A DNA stretch of 64,000 bases from Naasia sp. (GCF_025465545.1 NZ_JAODMK010000016.1:1-64000), one strand, 5' to 3'; positions 45,191-55,117 are shown, numbered from the stretch's first letter. Notes: generated from the letters alone by a model not told the origin. Made by a program: numbers and translations.

Positions 45191-46257
45191 GGCTGGGCGG
45201 GCAGCCCGTGCACGAAGGCGGTCAGCCGGGTGAGGACGTCCGGGTCGGTGTCGGCGGGCACCCCGTGCCCCAGGTTGAGCACGTGTGCCGGCGCGGAGCG
45301 TCCTCGCTCGATCACGTCGCGGACGTGCGCCTCGAGCACCGGCCACGGAGCGCTGAGCAGGGCGGGATCGATGTTGCCCTGCAGCGGGACCGGACCGAGT
45401 CGCGCGGCCGCCTGGTCGAGCGGGATGCGCCAGTCGACGCCCACCACGTCGACGCCGACGTCGCGCAGGTCGGGCAGGATCTCCCCCGTCCCCACGCCGA
45501 AGTGCACGAGCGGCACCTCGAGGTCCCGGACGGCGTCGAGGGCTCGCGCCGACGCCCAGGCGACGCATCGCCGGTAGTCACTCCGGGACAGGGAACCCGC
45601 CCAGGAGTCGAAGAGCTGACCTGCGCTCGCCCCCGCGAGCAGCTGAGCCCGGAGGAACGCGCCCGTGACGTCCGCCGTCCACTCCATCAGAGCCGTCCAG
45701 GCCTCGGGGTCGGCATGCATCATCGAGCGGGCACGCAGGTGGTCCTTGGAGGGCCCGCCCTCGACCAGGTAGGCAGCGAGGGTGAAGGGTGCACCGCCGA
45801 AGCCGATGAGCGGAGTTCCCCCGAGCTGGGACACGGTGCGCGCGACACCCTCCGTGATGGGCTTGAGCGCCTCCGGGGTCAGCACGTGCTCCCGGAGGCG
45901 GGTGACGTCCTCCGCGGTGCGCACCGGCGCATCGAGCACGGGACCCCGGCCCGGCACGATCTCGACGTCGACCCCGGCGAGCCGCAGGGGGATCACGATG
46001 TCGCTGAAGAAGATGGCGGCGTCCACCCCGTGCCGGCGCACCGGCTGGAGCGTGATCTCGCTCGCCAGCTCCGGGTCCAGGCAGGAGTCGAGCATCGGGA
46101 CGCCCTCGCGGAGCGCCCGGTACTCCGGGAGCGAGCGTCCGGCCTGCCGCATGAACCACACCGGTGGCGTCGGCTGCCGCTCCCCGCGATACGCGCGGAT
46201 GAGGGGAGCGCGACCGGTGCGGCCGTCGATCAGCGGATGGTCGGGGGGCAGCGGCAC
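45187..46257 (-). CDS. hemE: Uroporphyrinogen decarboxylase
   Basis: 356 aa. 'PPVWFMRQAGRSLPEYRALRE' (active-site Arg), 'FFSDIVIPLRLAGVDVEIVPG' (Asp), 'LIGFGGAPFTLAAYLVEGG' and 'LNLGHGVPADTDPDVLTRL' are diagnostic. It decarboxylates uroporphyrinogen III to coproporphyrinogen III. The only sensible start in frame is GTG 46257; no good RBS precedes it. Coupled to hemY. Confidence 0.95.
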   Translation of the reverse strand: MPLPPDHPLIDGRTGRAPLIRAYRGERQPTPPVWFMRQAGRSLPEYRALREGVPMLDSCLDPELASEITLQPVRRHGVDAAIFFSDIVIPLRLAGVDVEIVPGRGPVLDAPVRTAEDVTRLREHVLTPEALKPITEGVARTVSQLGGTPLIGFGGAPFTLAAYLVEGGPSKDHLRARSMMHADPEAWTALMEWTADVTGAFLRAQLLAGASAGQLFDSWAGSLSRSDYRRCVAWASARALDAVRDLEVPLVHFGVGTGEILPDLRDVGVDVVGVDWRIPLDQAAARLGPVPLQGNIDPALLSAPWPVLEAHVRDVIERGRSAPAHVLNLGHGVPADTDPDVLTRLTAFVHGLPAQP

Positions 46258-46301
46258 ACCATCCAGTGTTCCACGGCCCGCCGGGTCCGTTCGGCGGAGG
46301 G

Positions 46302-47537
46302 TCAGCGCGCGGGCGAGAAGAGCCGCTCGCTCGCGATCCGCGCGCCCGCCGCCAGCGACTCGAGCTTCGCCCAGGCGATCTGCGGGTGGATGCGTCCGCC
46401 CAGTCCGCAGTCCGTGGAGGCGATCACGTTCGGGGCGCCGACGACCGACGCGAACCGCTCGATGCGCTCCGCGACGAGTTCCGGGTGCTCGACGACATTG
46501 GTGGCGTGACCGACGATCCCGGGGAGGATCAGCTTGCCCTCCGGCAGGGTCACGTCCTCCCACACCCGCCACTCGTGCTCGTGCCGGGCGTTCGCGGCCT
46601 CGAAGGAGTACGCGCCCGCATCGATTTCGAGCAGGAGCCCCACGATGTCCCGCAGGCCGATGTCCGTCGTGTGCGGGCCGTGCCAGCTTCCCCAGCACAG
46701 GTGGAAGCGGATGCGGTCCTCGGGCAGCCCGCGCAGCGCGTGGTTGAGCGCCTCGACGCGGATGCGGGTGAACGCCTGGTAGTCCTCGACGCTCGGCTCG
46801 GGGTTGATCTGATCCCAGTTCTCGGCGATGGAGGGGTCGTCGATCTGCAGGATCAGGCCGCCGTCGATCACGGCCTGGTACTCCTCCCGCAGCACGTCGG
46901 CCCACGCCCAGATGTGCTCCTCCTCGGTGGCGTAGAAGTCGTTGGCGATGCGGGCGCCGCTGCCGGGGGAGAGCGAGGTGAGAAAGCCGTCCTCGACGCC
47001 GGCGCGATCCAGGGCGGCGCGCAGGTTCGCGACATCGGAGCGGATCGCCTCGTGCCCGATGTAGCGCAGCGGTCCGGTCGTGGACGGGAATGCGGTCGCC
47101 GTCGTGCCCGTGGAGATGCCGCTCGTCGGATCGCTGTAGGCCTCGCGGAAGATCGTCCAGTCCCGCCGATCGGGGAAGGTGGTGAGCCGGACCCTGCCCG
47201 GCTCGGACCGCACCGGCTCCGCGCTGAAGGGGTCCTGCCCGGTGAGTGAGAGGCCGGCGACGCGCTGGAAGGAGTAGGACCACCAGGCGCCGTAGTCCAC
47301 CGCGCTCGACATGGCCTTGCCGTATTCGCCGTCGCCCGGGACCGTGATTCCCGCTGCCGTCTGCCGCGCGACGAGGTCGCTGACCGCGTCGGCGAGGAGC
47401 GCATCGAACGCAGGGGTGCGCCGGAGGGTGAAGCCGTCGTCCTCGAGCTCCCGCGCCTCGTTGGCGGCGATCAGCTCAGGCGTCCGCGGAAGGGAGCCGG
47501 CGTGGGACGTCTGGATGCGGTCGCTGCTGTTGCGCAT
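46302..47537 (-). CDS. Cobalamin-independent methionine synthase II-family protein (MetE C-terminal-like)
   Basis: 411 aa, about half of MetE. It resembles the C-terminal catalytic barrel only: 'RIQTSHAGSLPRTPEL', 'DGEYGKAMSSAVDYG', 'ILQIDDPSIAENWDQ', 'FHLCWGSWHGPHTTDI' (Cys/His near the Zn site) and 'IASTDCGLGGRIHP' (Zn-ligand Cys). Single-domain homologues exist whose substrates are often unknown, so methionine synthesis is not proven. ATG 47537 follows a modest AGCGAGG; the frame extends upstream without a better start. It is divergent from hemA. Confidence 0.88.
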   Translation of the reverse strand: MRNSSDRIQTSHAGSLPRTPELIAANEARELEDDGFTLRRTPAFDALLADAVSDLVARQTAAGITVPGDGEYGKAMSSAVDYGAWWSYSFQRVAGLSLTGQDPFSAEPVRSEPGRVRLTTFPDRRDWTIFREAYSDPTSGISTGTTATAFPSTTGPLRYIGHEAIRSDVANLRAALDRAGVEDGFLTSLSPGSGARIANDFYATEEEHIWAWADVLREEYQAVIDGGLILQIDDPSIAENWDQINPEPSVEDYQAFTRIRVEALNHALRGLPEDRIRFHLCWGSWHGPHTTDIGLRDIVGLLLEIDAGAYSFEAANARHEHEWRVWEDVTLPEGKLILPGIVGHATNVVEHPELVAERIERFASVVGAPNVIASTDCGLGGRIHPQIAWAKLESLAAGARIASERLFSPAR

Positions 47538-47759
47538 GGGTGCCTCGCTTGAAGTCGGGGGCCCGGAATCCTTCCGATCCGGGGCAGCGCTGCCGGGACG
47601 GCGCGAGGCTTCGCGTTCGCTGCCCCTCCAGCGTCGCACCGAGGGCCCTCTCTCGCTTCCCTCGCGTCACGAGCCGTAACGGTCATCCGGCCATTCCCCT
47701 CGATCTGCGCCAAGGAGGACGAGGGCCAGTGCACAGCCCCGAAGAAATAGACTCGTTCC

Positions 47760-49049
47760 GTGCTCCTCTGTCTGTCCGCGAGTCATCGCACCGCGGCCTT
47801 CGAACTCCTGGAGCGTCTCTCGACCGGCGCAGCCACCCTCGGGCAGGCTCTGATCCCCGCTGACGGATCGGTCGAAGGCGCTGTCGTGCTCGCGACCTGC
47901 AACCGCTTCGAGGCCTACCTCGACGTCCGTGGGCCGGCCGACGAGGTCCGGGACGCCGCCGCGGGGCGCGCCATCGACATCGTCTCGGGCATCACGGGAG
48001 TGAGCCCGGCGGAACTCTCCGGCGCGGTCGCCGTGCATGCCGACGCCGCTGCGGCGGAGCACCTCTTCGCCGTGTCCAGCGGCCTCGAGTCCGTGGTGGT
48101 GGGCGAGGGTGAGATCTCCGGCCAGGTCCGTCGCGCCCTCGAGTCCGCGCGCCGTTCCGGCACCACCTCTCCTGATCTCGAACGCGTCTTCCAGCGGGCC
48201 TCGACCGCATCCCGCGAGGTGCAGAACCGCACCGGGCTGGGCGGCGCCGGACGCTCGATCGTGCGCCTCGCCCTCGACCTCGCCTCCTCCCGCATCGCCG
48301 ACTGGCAGGCGCAGAATGTGCTGCTCGTCGGCACCGGCGCCTACGCGGGCGCATGCCTCGCCGCCCTGCGGGACCGCGGCGTCACCGAGGTCGGAGTCTT
48401 CTCCCCGTCGGGTCGCGCCTCCCGCTTCGCGGCCCGCGAAGGGGTGCGGCCGGTCGAGGCCGATCAACTGGCCGACGCGCTGGACGCCGCCACCGTCGTG
48501 GTCACCTGCAGCACCGCGCCCGCCGTTGTGCTCACCGCCGAGATGCTCGCCGCCTCGCTGGAGCGGTCCGCTGGCAAGCGCGTGTTCGTGATGGACCTCG
48601 GGCTCCCCCGGAACGTCGACCCCGCGGTCGCCCGCGTGCCCGGGGCCGAGCTGCTCGACCTCGAGACCATCCGGCTGCATGCGCCGCTCGCCGAGCTCAA
48701 CGCTCCCGACGACGCCCGTGACCTCGTGGGCCGCGCCGCCGCCGCCTTCACCGCGGAGAGCACCGAGCACCAGGTGAAGTCGGCCGTCGTCGCCTACCGC
48801 ACGCACGTCTTCGACGTCCTCGAGGCGGAGCTCGAGCGGCTGCAGGCGCGGGGCGAGAGCAGCCCGGAGACCGAGCGCGCGCTGCGTCATCTGGTGAGCG
48901 TGCTCGTGCACCGGCCGACTCAGCGGGCGAAGGAGCTCGCGCGGGCGGGGCAGGGCGAGCGGGTCGTCGACGCCCTCAACACCCTCTTCGACCTCGGCGT
49001 GACACTCGACGCAGAGCACGGGCGCGCATCCGAGGACGCGGTCGGCTGA
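47760..49049 (+). CDS. hemA: Glutamyl-tRNA reductase
   Basis: 429 aa. The thioester cysteine Cys47 is in '[14 protein letters not shown]', with '[20 protein letters not shown]', NADPH-binding '[17 protein letters not shown]' and a C-terminal dimerisation helix. It reduces Glu-tRNA to GSA, committing flux to heme; usually feedback-regulated by heme through its stability. The start is GTG 47760, with TAGACT (47748-47753) exactly 6 nt upstream: leaderless. It is divergent from the metE-like gene and opposite in direction to the other hem genes. Confidence 0.96.
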   Translation: MLLCLSASHRTAAFELLERLSTGAATLGQALIPADGSVEGAVVLATCNRFEAYLDVRGPADEVRDAAAGRAIDIVSGITGVSPAELSGAVAVHADAAAAEHLFAVSSGLESVVVGEGEISGQVRRALESARRSGTTSPDLERVFQRASTASREVQNRTGLGGAGRSIVRLALDLASSRIADWQAQNVLLVGTGAYAGACLAALRDRGVTEVGVFSPSGRASRFAAREGVRPVEADQLADALDAATVVVTCSTAPAVVLTAEMLAASLERSAGKRVFVMDLGLPRNVDPAVARVPGAELLDLETIRLHAPLAELNAPDDARDLVGRAAAAFTAESTEHQVKSAVVAYRTHVFDVLEAELERLQARGESSPETERALRHLVSVLVHRPTQRAKELARAGQGERVVDALNTLFDLGVTLDAEHGRASEDAVG

Positions 49050-49073
49050 TCGCCGCGGCGCCGCCGCCGGCGC

Positions 49074-49976
49074 TCAGTGCACGTACTCCAGCAGGTCGGT
49101 GCCGATCGTGCGCATGGCTCCGATCGCCTCGAGCCGGTCGTCGATGCGTCGATCCTGGAAGACGAGGGTCACGGCGTAGGCGACGCTCGCCCTCGGTCCG
49201 CGGAGCACGCCGGCCTCGGCTCGCACCCCCTGGTCCGTTCCCGTCTTGTTGAAGAGGGTGAGGTTGTGATCCGGTCGGCTGTGCGCCAGTGGGTCCAGCC
49301 CGAACGCCGCCGCGACCAGCGACAGGTCCATGCCGAGCATCAGCCAGTCCACCACCCGGTAGCTCGTCGCGGGATCGATCAGCTCGCCCCGCGCGAGGGC
49401 GCCGAAGAGCCAGGTGAGCTCCTCGGCCGAGCCGACGGACAGCTGAGGAGCGTCGTCGGGTCCCCGCCTGTCGCGCACCCGGTCGAGCAGGGCCGTCCGG
49501 CGGATGCCGATCTCCTCGGCGCGCAGCCGGACGGAGTCGAGTCCGACCCGGCGCAGCAGCACGTTGGTCGCCAGGTTGTCGCTCGTCGAGGCCACCAGAG
49601 CCGCGAGGTCGGCGAGCGGGAACGACGGGGCCGAGAGGTGCTGCCAGATTCCCGAGTCGGCGGCGTAGTCCACCGGCTCGCGGTCGAGGATGTCATAGCG
49701 GGAGCTCGTGCCGTTGCCGATCCGGGCGGATACCTCGAGCAGCAGCAGGACCTTGCCGATGCTCGCCGTGGGGAGCACGAGCGAGTCGTCGACCGAGAGC
49801 AGCACCTTGCCGGTCGAGAGGTCCACCGCTCGAGCCGACACCTGCGCCCCGCCGAGGGCGAGGTCGGCGAGCGCGCCGAAGCCCGCGACGAAATTCTCGG
49901 TGCGGTCGAGTCCCCTGTGCCGTCCGTTGATCGCGTCCCCGCGACCCTCGCGCCTCGTGCTGTCGGCGGTGGGCAT
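49074..49976 (-). CDS. Class A beta-lactamase-like serine hydrolase, apparently cytosolic
   Basis: 300 aa. The class A motifs are present: SxxK as Ser72-Lys75 (TASIGK), SDN as 132-134 (TSDNLATN) and KTG as 244-246 (FNKTGTD). No signal peptide or lipobox precedes the domain, and the omega-loop ExxLN of true class A enzymes is not recognisable (sequence there is [15 protein letters not shown]). So a penicillin-hydrolysing role is doubtful; a serine peptidase or esterase is as likely. Its ATG overlaps the M13 peptidase stop by one base (TGATG). Confidence 0.88.
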   Translation of the reverse strand: MPTADSTRREGRGDAINGRHRGLDRTENFVAGFGALADLALGGAQVSARAVDLSTGKVLLSVDDSLVLPTASIGKVLLLLEVSARIGNGTSSRYDILDREPVDYAADSGIWQHLSAPSFPLADLAALVASTSDNLATNVLLRRVGLDSVRLRAEEIGIRRTALLDRVRDRRGPDDAPQLSVGSAEELTWLFGALARGELIDPATSYRVVDWLMLGMDLSLVAAAFGLDPLAHSRPDHNLTLFNKTGTDQGVRAEAGVLRGPRASVAYAVTLVFQDRRIDDRLEAIGAMRTIGTDLLEYVH

Positions 49977-51958
49977 CACCAGATGGTGACCCGCTGGGCG
50001 GGGGGAAGCCAGAGGCCGTCCGTCTCGGTGACTCCGAAGGCCTCGTAGAAGGGCTCCAGATTGCGGACGATCTGATTGCACCGGAACTCGTTGGGCGAGT
50101 GCGGGTCGATGGCCAGCAGACGCCGCACCTCCTCGTCGCGTCCCTTCATCTGCCAGGCCTGAGCCCAGGAGAGGAAGAAGCGCTCAGCGCCGGTGAGCCC
50201 GTCGATCAGGGGCGGCTCCTCGCCGCCGAGGGAGAGCAAGTAGGCCTTCCAGGCGATGCCCAGACCACCGAGGTCGCCGATGTTCTCGCCGATCGTGAGC
50301 GCGCCGTTCACGTGCGAGTCGGGCACCTGTTGCGGGGCGAGCGCGTCGTACTGCTCGATGAGCGACGCGGTCCGGGTCTCGAAGGCCGCCCGGTCCTCCT
50401 CGGTCCACCAGTCGGTGAGTCGGCCGTCGCCGTCGAAGCGCGAGCCCTGGTCATCGAAGCCATGGCCGATCTCGTGCCCGATGACGCCACCGATGGCGCC
50501 GTAGTTGGCGGCCGCGTCCCGGTCGGGCGTGAAGAACGGGTACTGCAGGATCGCGGCCGGGAACACGATCTCGTTGAACCCCGGGTTGTAGTACGCGTTG
50601 ATCGTCTGCGGGGTCATGAACCACTCGTCGCGGTCCAGCGGCCTGCCGATCTTGGCGAGCTCGCGTGCGAACTCGAACTCGGCGGCACGGCGCACGTTCC
50701 CCAGGAGGTCGGTGGGATCGACGACGAGGTCCGAGTAGTCACGCCATCTGACGGGGTAGCCGATCTTCGGCGTGAACTTGTCGAGCTTCTCCAGTGCGCG
50801 CTGCCGGGTCTCCGCACTCATCCAGTCGAGCCCCTGGATGGAGGTCCGGTACGCCTCCACGAGGTGATCGACCAGGTCGTCCATGGCCTCCTTCGCGGCC
50901 GGCGGGAAGTGCCTCTCCACGTAGATGCGGCCGACGGCCTCGCCGAGCGCGCCCTCCACGAGCGAGACGCCCCGCTTCCACCGCGCCCGCAGCTCCGGAG
51001 TGCCGGTCAGCGTGCGGCCGTAGAAGCCGAAGTTCTCGTCCACGAAGGCGCTGGAGAGGTAGGGGGCGGCGCTGTGCAGGAGCTGCCAGCAGAGCCAATC
51101 CCGCCAGGACTCGAGCCGGTCCTCGACGAGGAGCCGCCCGAGACCCTCGAGGAAGCTGGGCTCGCGCACGACGACCTCGTCGAGCGCGGACTCGGGAACG
51201 TCGAGTCCTTCACGCCACACTGCGATGCCTGCCGCGGCGCCCCCGTCGACCAGCTCCTCGACCGCCGCCCACGACTTGAGGTTGTAGGTGGCCTGGCTGT
51301 CCCGGGTGCGCACGTTGTCCCAGTGCTCCGCGGCGAGCGCCGTCTCCAGCGCGACGACCCGGTCGGCGCGGGCCTCGGCGTCGTCGAAGCCGCCGAGCTC
51401 CAGCATCCGGGCGATGTGCGAGCGGTACGCGGCGCGGACCTCGGCGAACTTCTCCTCCCGGTAGTAGCTCTCGTTGGGAAGTCCGAGGCCGGACTGCTCG
51501 ACGAAGACGAGGTAGCGCTCGGGGTTGCCCGGATCGTTGTCGACGAAGAGCTGCACGAACCCGGGGGCGCCGGACCGCTCGAGACGCCCGACCGTCGCCA
51601 GCAGCGAGGGGATCGAGTCCACCGCGCGGGCAGCATCCAGGAGGCCCTCGATCGGGCGCGCTCCCAGCTCCTCGATCCGCTCCTCGTCCATGAAGCTGGA
51701 GTAGAGGTCGCCGACCCTGCCCTGCTCCGTGCCGGACTCCGAGCCCTGGGCCTCCAGGATGATGTCGCGGACGGCCTTCTCGGCCTCCTCGGCCAGGACG
51801 TAGAAGGAGCCGTACCTCGCGCGGTCCGCGGGAATCTCGGTGCGCTCGATCCATCGCCCGTTCGCATGGCGGAAGAGGTCGTCCTGCGGCCGGATGGCGG
51901 GGTCGAGCTCGTCGAGCGCGATGCCCGACGTGAAGGGGATCGGGGCACTGTTGCTCAT
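49976..51958 (-). CDS. pepO: M13-family metallopeptidase (PepO/neprilysin-like)
   Basis: 660 aa. Zinc motif HEIGH at 495-499 (GGVIGHEIGHGFDDQGSRF), third ligand Glu558 (TIGENIGDLGG), substrate-binding 'NAYYNPGFNEIVFPAAILQ'. No N-terminal membrane anchor or signal is visible, so it is cytosolic like bacterial PepO. It cleaves small peptides. TAGGCT lies 8 nt before ATG 51958, so the leader is at most a few bases. The downstream beta-lactamase-like gene is translationally coupled. Confidence 0.93.
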   Translation of the reverse strand: MSNSAPIPFTSGIALDELDPAIRPQDDLFRHANGRWIERTEIPADRARYGSFYVLAEEAEKAVRDIILEAQGSESGTEQGRVGDLYSSFMDEERIEELGARPIEGLLDAARAVDSIPSLLATVGRLERSGAPGFVQLFVDNDPGNPERYLVFVEQSGLGLPNESYYREEKFAEVRAAYRSHIARMLELGGFDDAEARADRVVALETALAAEHWDNVRTRDSQATYNLKSWAAVEELVDGGAAAGIAVWREGLDVPESALDEVVVREPSFLEGLGRLLVEDRLESWRDWLCWQLLHSAAPYLSSAFVDENFGFYGRTLTGTPELRARWKRGVSLVEGALGEAVGRIYVERHFPPAAKEAMDDLVDHLVEAYRTSIQGLDWMSAETRQRALEKLDKFTPKIGYPVRWRDYSDLVVDPTDLLGNVRRAAEFEFARELAKIGRPLDRDEWFMTPQTINAYYNPGFNEIVFPAAILQYPFFTPDRDAAANYGAIGGVIGHEIGHGFDDQGSRFDGDGRLTDWWTEEDRAAFETRTASLIEQYDALAPQQVPDSHVNGALTIGENIGDLGGLGIAWKAYLLSLGGEEPPLIDGLTGAERFFLSWAQAWQMKGRDEEVRRLLAIDPHSPNEFRCNQIVRNLEPFYEAFGVTETDGLWLPPAQRVTIW

Positions 51959-52073
51959 GATTCGACAGCCTATTCGCCGGGCCCGGGACCTCGCGTCCCC
52001 GGTCGGTCACCAGGACAGCTCTCGCGCGGGGCGGTGGTCGGCGCGTCGGTCTCTCCTCTCGTAGCGTTGGGGC

Positions 52074-53327
52074 ATGAGCGCTCCCGCCCTGACCCGCCGC
52101 CAGGTGACCGGATGGCGCAACGCCGTGTTCGTCACCTTCGCCCTCTCGGGCTTCGCGATCGCCACCTGGCTGTCCCGGGTGCCCGCTGTACGGGATGAGC
52201 TGGGCGTGTCCACGTCGACTCTCGGACTCGTGCTCTTCGGCATCGCGGTGGGGTCGATCATCGGGCTGGTGCTCTCGAGCCATGTGATCGCCAAGGCCGG
52301 CACCGCGCGTGGGGTGCTGTTCGGCCTCGGCGTCGGCGTGCTCGGTCTTCCCGTTGCGGCCTTCGGCTCGCAGCTCGGTCAGCCGGTGCTGTGCTTCGCC
52401 GGGCTGCTCGTGTTCGGCGCGGGCAGCGGGCTCTGCGATGTCGCGATGAACGTGTCGGGGGCCGCGAACGAACGCGTCATCGGGCGCGCGATCATGCCGC
52501 TCTTCCATGCGATGTTCAGTGCCGGCACGGTGCTGGGCGTCGGCATCGGCGCCCTCGCCGAGGCCTGGGGGGTGCCGGTGCTCGTGCATGTGAGCGCGGC
52601 GACTGCGGTGCTGCTCGTCGCGGTGGTCGTGACGCTGCGCTGGTATCAGCCGGAGCACTCGGAGTCCTCAGGAACGAGCGCGCACGAGGCGCGGACGGAG
52701 GGCTGGCGCACCCGCCTGGCGGTGTGGCGGGAGCCGCGCACCCTCCTGATCGGACTCATCGTGCTCGGGATGGCGTTCACGGAGGGATCCGCCAACGACT
52801 GGCTGCCCCTCGCCATGGTCGACGGGCATGGGCTCGACAACGCAACAGGGGCGGTCGTGCTCGGCGTGTTCCTCGTCTCGATGACCATCGGGCGGGTGCT
52901 GGGCGTCTTCGTGCTCGACCGCTTCGGGCGGGTGCCTGTCCTGCGGGCCTCGGCGGGCCTGGCCGCCATCGGCCTCGGCGTGATCATCTTCGTGCCCTCC
53001 CCCGAGCTCGCCGTCGTCGGTGCCGTGCTGTGGGGTCTCGGCGCCTCGCTGGGCTTCCCCGTCGGCATGTCCGCGGCCGCCGACGAGCCCCGCCGGGCCG
53101 CCGCGCGGGTGAGCGCCGTCGCGACCATCGGGTACGTCGCGTTCCTCGTCGGCCCGCCCCTCATCGGCTTCCTCGCCGACCAGGTGGGACTCCTCCTGGC
53201 GCTCGGCGTGGTCCTCGTCCTCGTCGCCCTGGCGGGCCTCGTCTCGCATTCCGCACGGGAGCTGCCGGCCGCGGACGGCGCGCCCGTCGACTCCGAGCCG
53301 GGCGGCGCAGCGGCCGTCCGCGGTTAG
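52074..53327 (+). CDS. MFS transporter (YbjJ-like)
   Basis: 417 aa, about 12 hydrophobic helices, with the MFS motif-A-like loop 'SRVPAVRDELGVSTSTLGLVLFG' early and a central charged loop (about 200-225). The closest recognisable type is the YbjJ-like major facilitator group. ATG 52074 has TAGCGT (52062-52067) exactly 6 nt upstream: leaderless. Its stop codon TAG overlaps the -10 of nucS. Substrate unknown. Confidence 0.88.
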   Translation: MSAPALTRRQVTGWRNAVFVTFALSGFAIATWLSRVPAVRDELGVSTSTLGLVLFGIAVGSIIGLVLSSHVIAKAGTARGVLFGLGVGVLGLPVAAFGSQLGQPVLCFAGLLVFGAGSGLCDVAMNVSGAANERVIGRAIMPLFHAMFSAGTVLGVGIGALAEAWGVPVLVHVSAATAVLLVAVVVTLRWYQPEHSESSGTSAHEARTEGWRTRLAVWREPRTLLIGLIVLGMAFTEGSANDWLPLAMVDGHGLDNATGAVVLGVFLVSMTIGRVLGVFVLDRFGRVPVLRASAGLAAIGLGVIIFVPSPELAVVGAVLWGLGASLGFPVGMSAAADEPRRAAARVSAVATIGYVAFLVGPPLIGFLADQVGLLLALGVVLVLVALAGLVSHSARELPAADGAPVDSEPGGAAAVRG

Positions 53328-53336
53328 GCTCGACGA

Positions 53337-54032
53337 ATGCGCTTGGTGGTCGCTCGATGCTCCGTCGACTACGCCGGGCGGCTCAGCGCACACCTGCCGC
53401 TCGCCCCCCGCGTGCTCATGGTGAAGGCCGACGGAAGCGTGCTCGTGCACTCGGACGGCGGCTCGTACAAGCCGCTCAACTGGATGAGCCCGCCCTGCTC
53501 CCTGGTGGTCAGCGAGCCGGACGAGGACCAGCTCGCCGCCGGCGTCACCGAACTGTGGACCGTCACCAACGCGAAGACCAGCGACCTGCTCGTCGTGTCG
53601 GTGCACGAGGTGCTCTCCGACAGCAGCCACGACCTGGGCATCGACCCGGGCCTCGTGAAGGACGGCGTCGAGGCGGATCTGCAGAAGCTCCTCGCGGAGC
53701 AGATCGAGCTGCTCGGCGACGGCCACACGCTCGTCCGGCGGGAATACATGACCGCCATCGGACCGGTCGACATCCTCGCCCGCGACCCTGAGGGCCGCAG
53801 TGTCGCGGTCGAGCTGAAGCGCCGGGGGGACATCGACGGCGTCGAGCAGCTGACCCGCTACCTGGAGCTGATGAACCGGGACCCGCACCTGGCGCCCGTC
53901 ACCGGGGTCTTCGCCGCTCAGGAGATCAAGCCGCAGGCGCGCACGCTCGCGCAGGACCGGGGTATCCGCTGCCTCCTGCTCGACTACGACTCGATGCGCG
54001 GCATGGACGACTCCCACCACCGCCTGTTCTGA
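53337..54032 (+). CDS. nucS: Mismatch-specific endonuclease NucS (EndoMS)
   Basis: 231 aa. An N-terminal DNA-binding half, then a PD-(D/E)XK nuclease core with Asp145, Glu159 and Lys161 ([10 protein letters not shown]...VAVELKRRG). The final 'RLF' is the beta-clamp-binding motif. NucS cuts both strands at mismatches and provides the non-canonical mismatch repair of most actinobacteria. The -10 TAGGCT (53325-53330) is exactly 6 nt before ATG 53337 and shares bases with the MFS stop codon. Confidence 0.96.
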   Translation: MRLVVARCSVDYAGRLSAHLPLAPRVLMVKADGSVLVHSDGGSYKPLNWMSPPCSLVVSEPDEDQLAAGVTELWTVTNAKTSDLLVVSVHEVLSDSSHDLGIDPGLVKDGVEADLQKLLAEQIELLGDGHTLVRREYMTAIGPVDILARDPEGRSVAVELKRRGDIDGVEQLTRYLELMNRDPHLAPVTGVFAAQEIKPQARTLAQDRGIRCLLLDYDSMRGMDDSHHRLF

Positions 54033-54093
54033 CCCGGCCAGACCCCGTGTTCTGGGAGTCGGAGCGATCAGGCGCGCCACGTAGGCTGTTTGC

Positions 54094-54765
54094 ATGAACA
54101 CGCCGGTCCAGTGGAGCTGTGTGCTGTTCGACCTCGACGGCACCATCGCCGACTCGGCGGCGGGCATCACCTCGACACTCGCGCACACCCTCGAGACGAT
54201 GGGCAAGCCCGTCCCGCCGCCCGCCGAGCTCCTCGCCTTCGTCGGCCCTCCCATCATGGACGGCTTCGCCGCACTGGGGCTGAACCAGTCGGAGAGCCAG
54301 AGGGCCCTCCGTCTGTACCGCGCTCGGTACGCCGAGCGCGGGGCCTTCGACAGCGCCATGTTCCCCGGCATCGAGGAGACCGTGCGGACCCTGCACGACA
54401 CGGGTGTTCCCATCGCCCTCGCGACCTCCAAGCCGGAGCTGCAGGCCACGCGGATGCTCGAGCACTACGGGCTCGCGGACCTCTTCACCTTCATCGGCGG
54501 CGCGAGCGAGGACGAGACCCGCAGCGAGAAGGCGGACGTGATCGCCTATGTGCTCGACAACCTCCGTGCCGAGCGGGTCGACCTGAGCAGCCCGGTGATG
54601 GTCGGCGACCGCGTCCACGACGTGGAGGGCGCGCTCGCCAACGACCTGCCGGTGATCTTCGTCCAGTGGGGCTACGGCGCCGAGGTGGAGCAGGCGGGAA
54701 GCATCGCGGCGGTCGCGAGCCCGTCCGAGCTGCTGATGCTCCTGCTGCCCGAACTCGCCGCCTGA
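54094..54765 (+). CDS. HAD phosphatase, phosphoglycolate-phosphatase-like
   Basis: 223 aa. Motif I 'LFDLDGTIADSAAGITSTL', motif II 'IALATSKPEL', motif III lysine 'SEKADVIAYVL', motif IV 'MVGDRVHDVEGALANDL'. The four-helix cap is that of Gph/PpaX enzymes that dephosphorylate phosphoglycolate or related small phosphates. TAGGCT (54082-54087) is 6 nt before ATG 54094: leaderless. A monooxygenase gene follows by 11 bp. Confidence 0.92.
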   Translation: MNTPVQWSCVLFDLDGTIADSAAGITSTLAHTLETMGKPVPPPAELLAFVGPPIMDGFAALGLNQSESQRALRLYRARYAERGAFDSAMFPGIEETVRTLHDTGVPIALATSKPELQATRMLEHYGLADLFTFIGGASEDETRSEKADVIAYVLDNLRAERVDLSSPVMVGDRVHDVEGALANDLPVIFVQWGYGAEVEQAGSIAAVASPSELLMLLLPELAA

Positions 54766-54776
54766 GAGGACAAGCC

Positions 54777-55070
54777 ATGGTGAAGGCCCTGTACGCCGAG
54801 TTCGTCGCGAAGGTGGGCGCCGATGAGGAGCTCGCCCGCCGGGTCGCGGAACTGACCGACGCGGTCCGGCAGGAGCCCGGGAACGTCGCGTTCGTCCCCT
54901 ACCGGCTCGAGGAGGACCCGCGCCGCTGGTTCGTCTACGAGGTGTACCAGGACGAGGACGCGTTCCGCGCACACATCACCGCTCCCCACAGTGACGCGTT
55001 CAACGCCGTGCTGCCGACCCTCATCGAGGGCGACGGCTCCGTGCTCACCTGGCTCACGCCGACGACCTGA
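54777..55070 (+). CDS. Antibiotic-biosynthesis-monooxygenase (ABM) fold protein
   Basis: 97 aa. Ferredoxin-like ABM fold: 'ALYAEFVAKVGADEELARRVAEL', 'NVAFVPYRLEEDPRRWFVYEVYQDEDAFRAHITAPH'. Such proteins handle quinones or heme-like aromatics, or scavenge signals (YgiN, LsrG). ATG 54777 has GAGAGGA upstream, 11 bp after the HAD gene. Substrate unknown. Confidence 0.9.
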   Translation: MVKALYAEFVAKVGADEELARRVAELTDAVRQEPGNVAFVPYRLEEDPRRWFVYEVYQDEDAFRAHITAPHSDAFNAVLPTLIEGDGSVLTWLTPTT

Positions 55071-55117
55071 CCCGGCGTGCTGTCCCAGGGCCGTCTCGCG
55101 CGGACCAGCGCAGCGGA

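Noticed and set aside
47538-47759. Possible SAM or cobalamin riboswitch before the MetE-like gene
   Set aside because: I could not match any conserved riboswitch core; only generic GC-rich repeats are visible.
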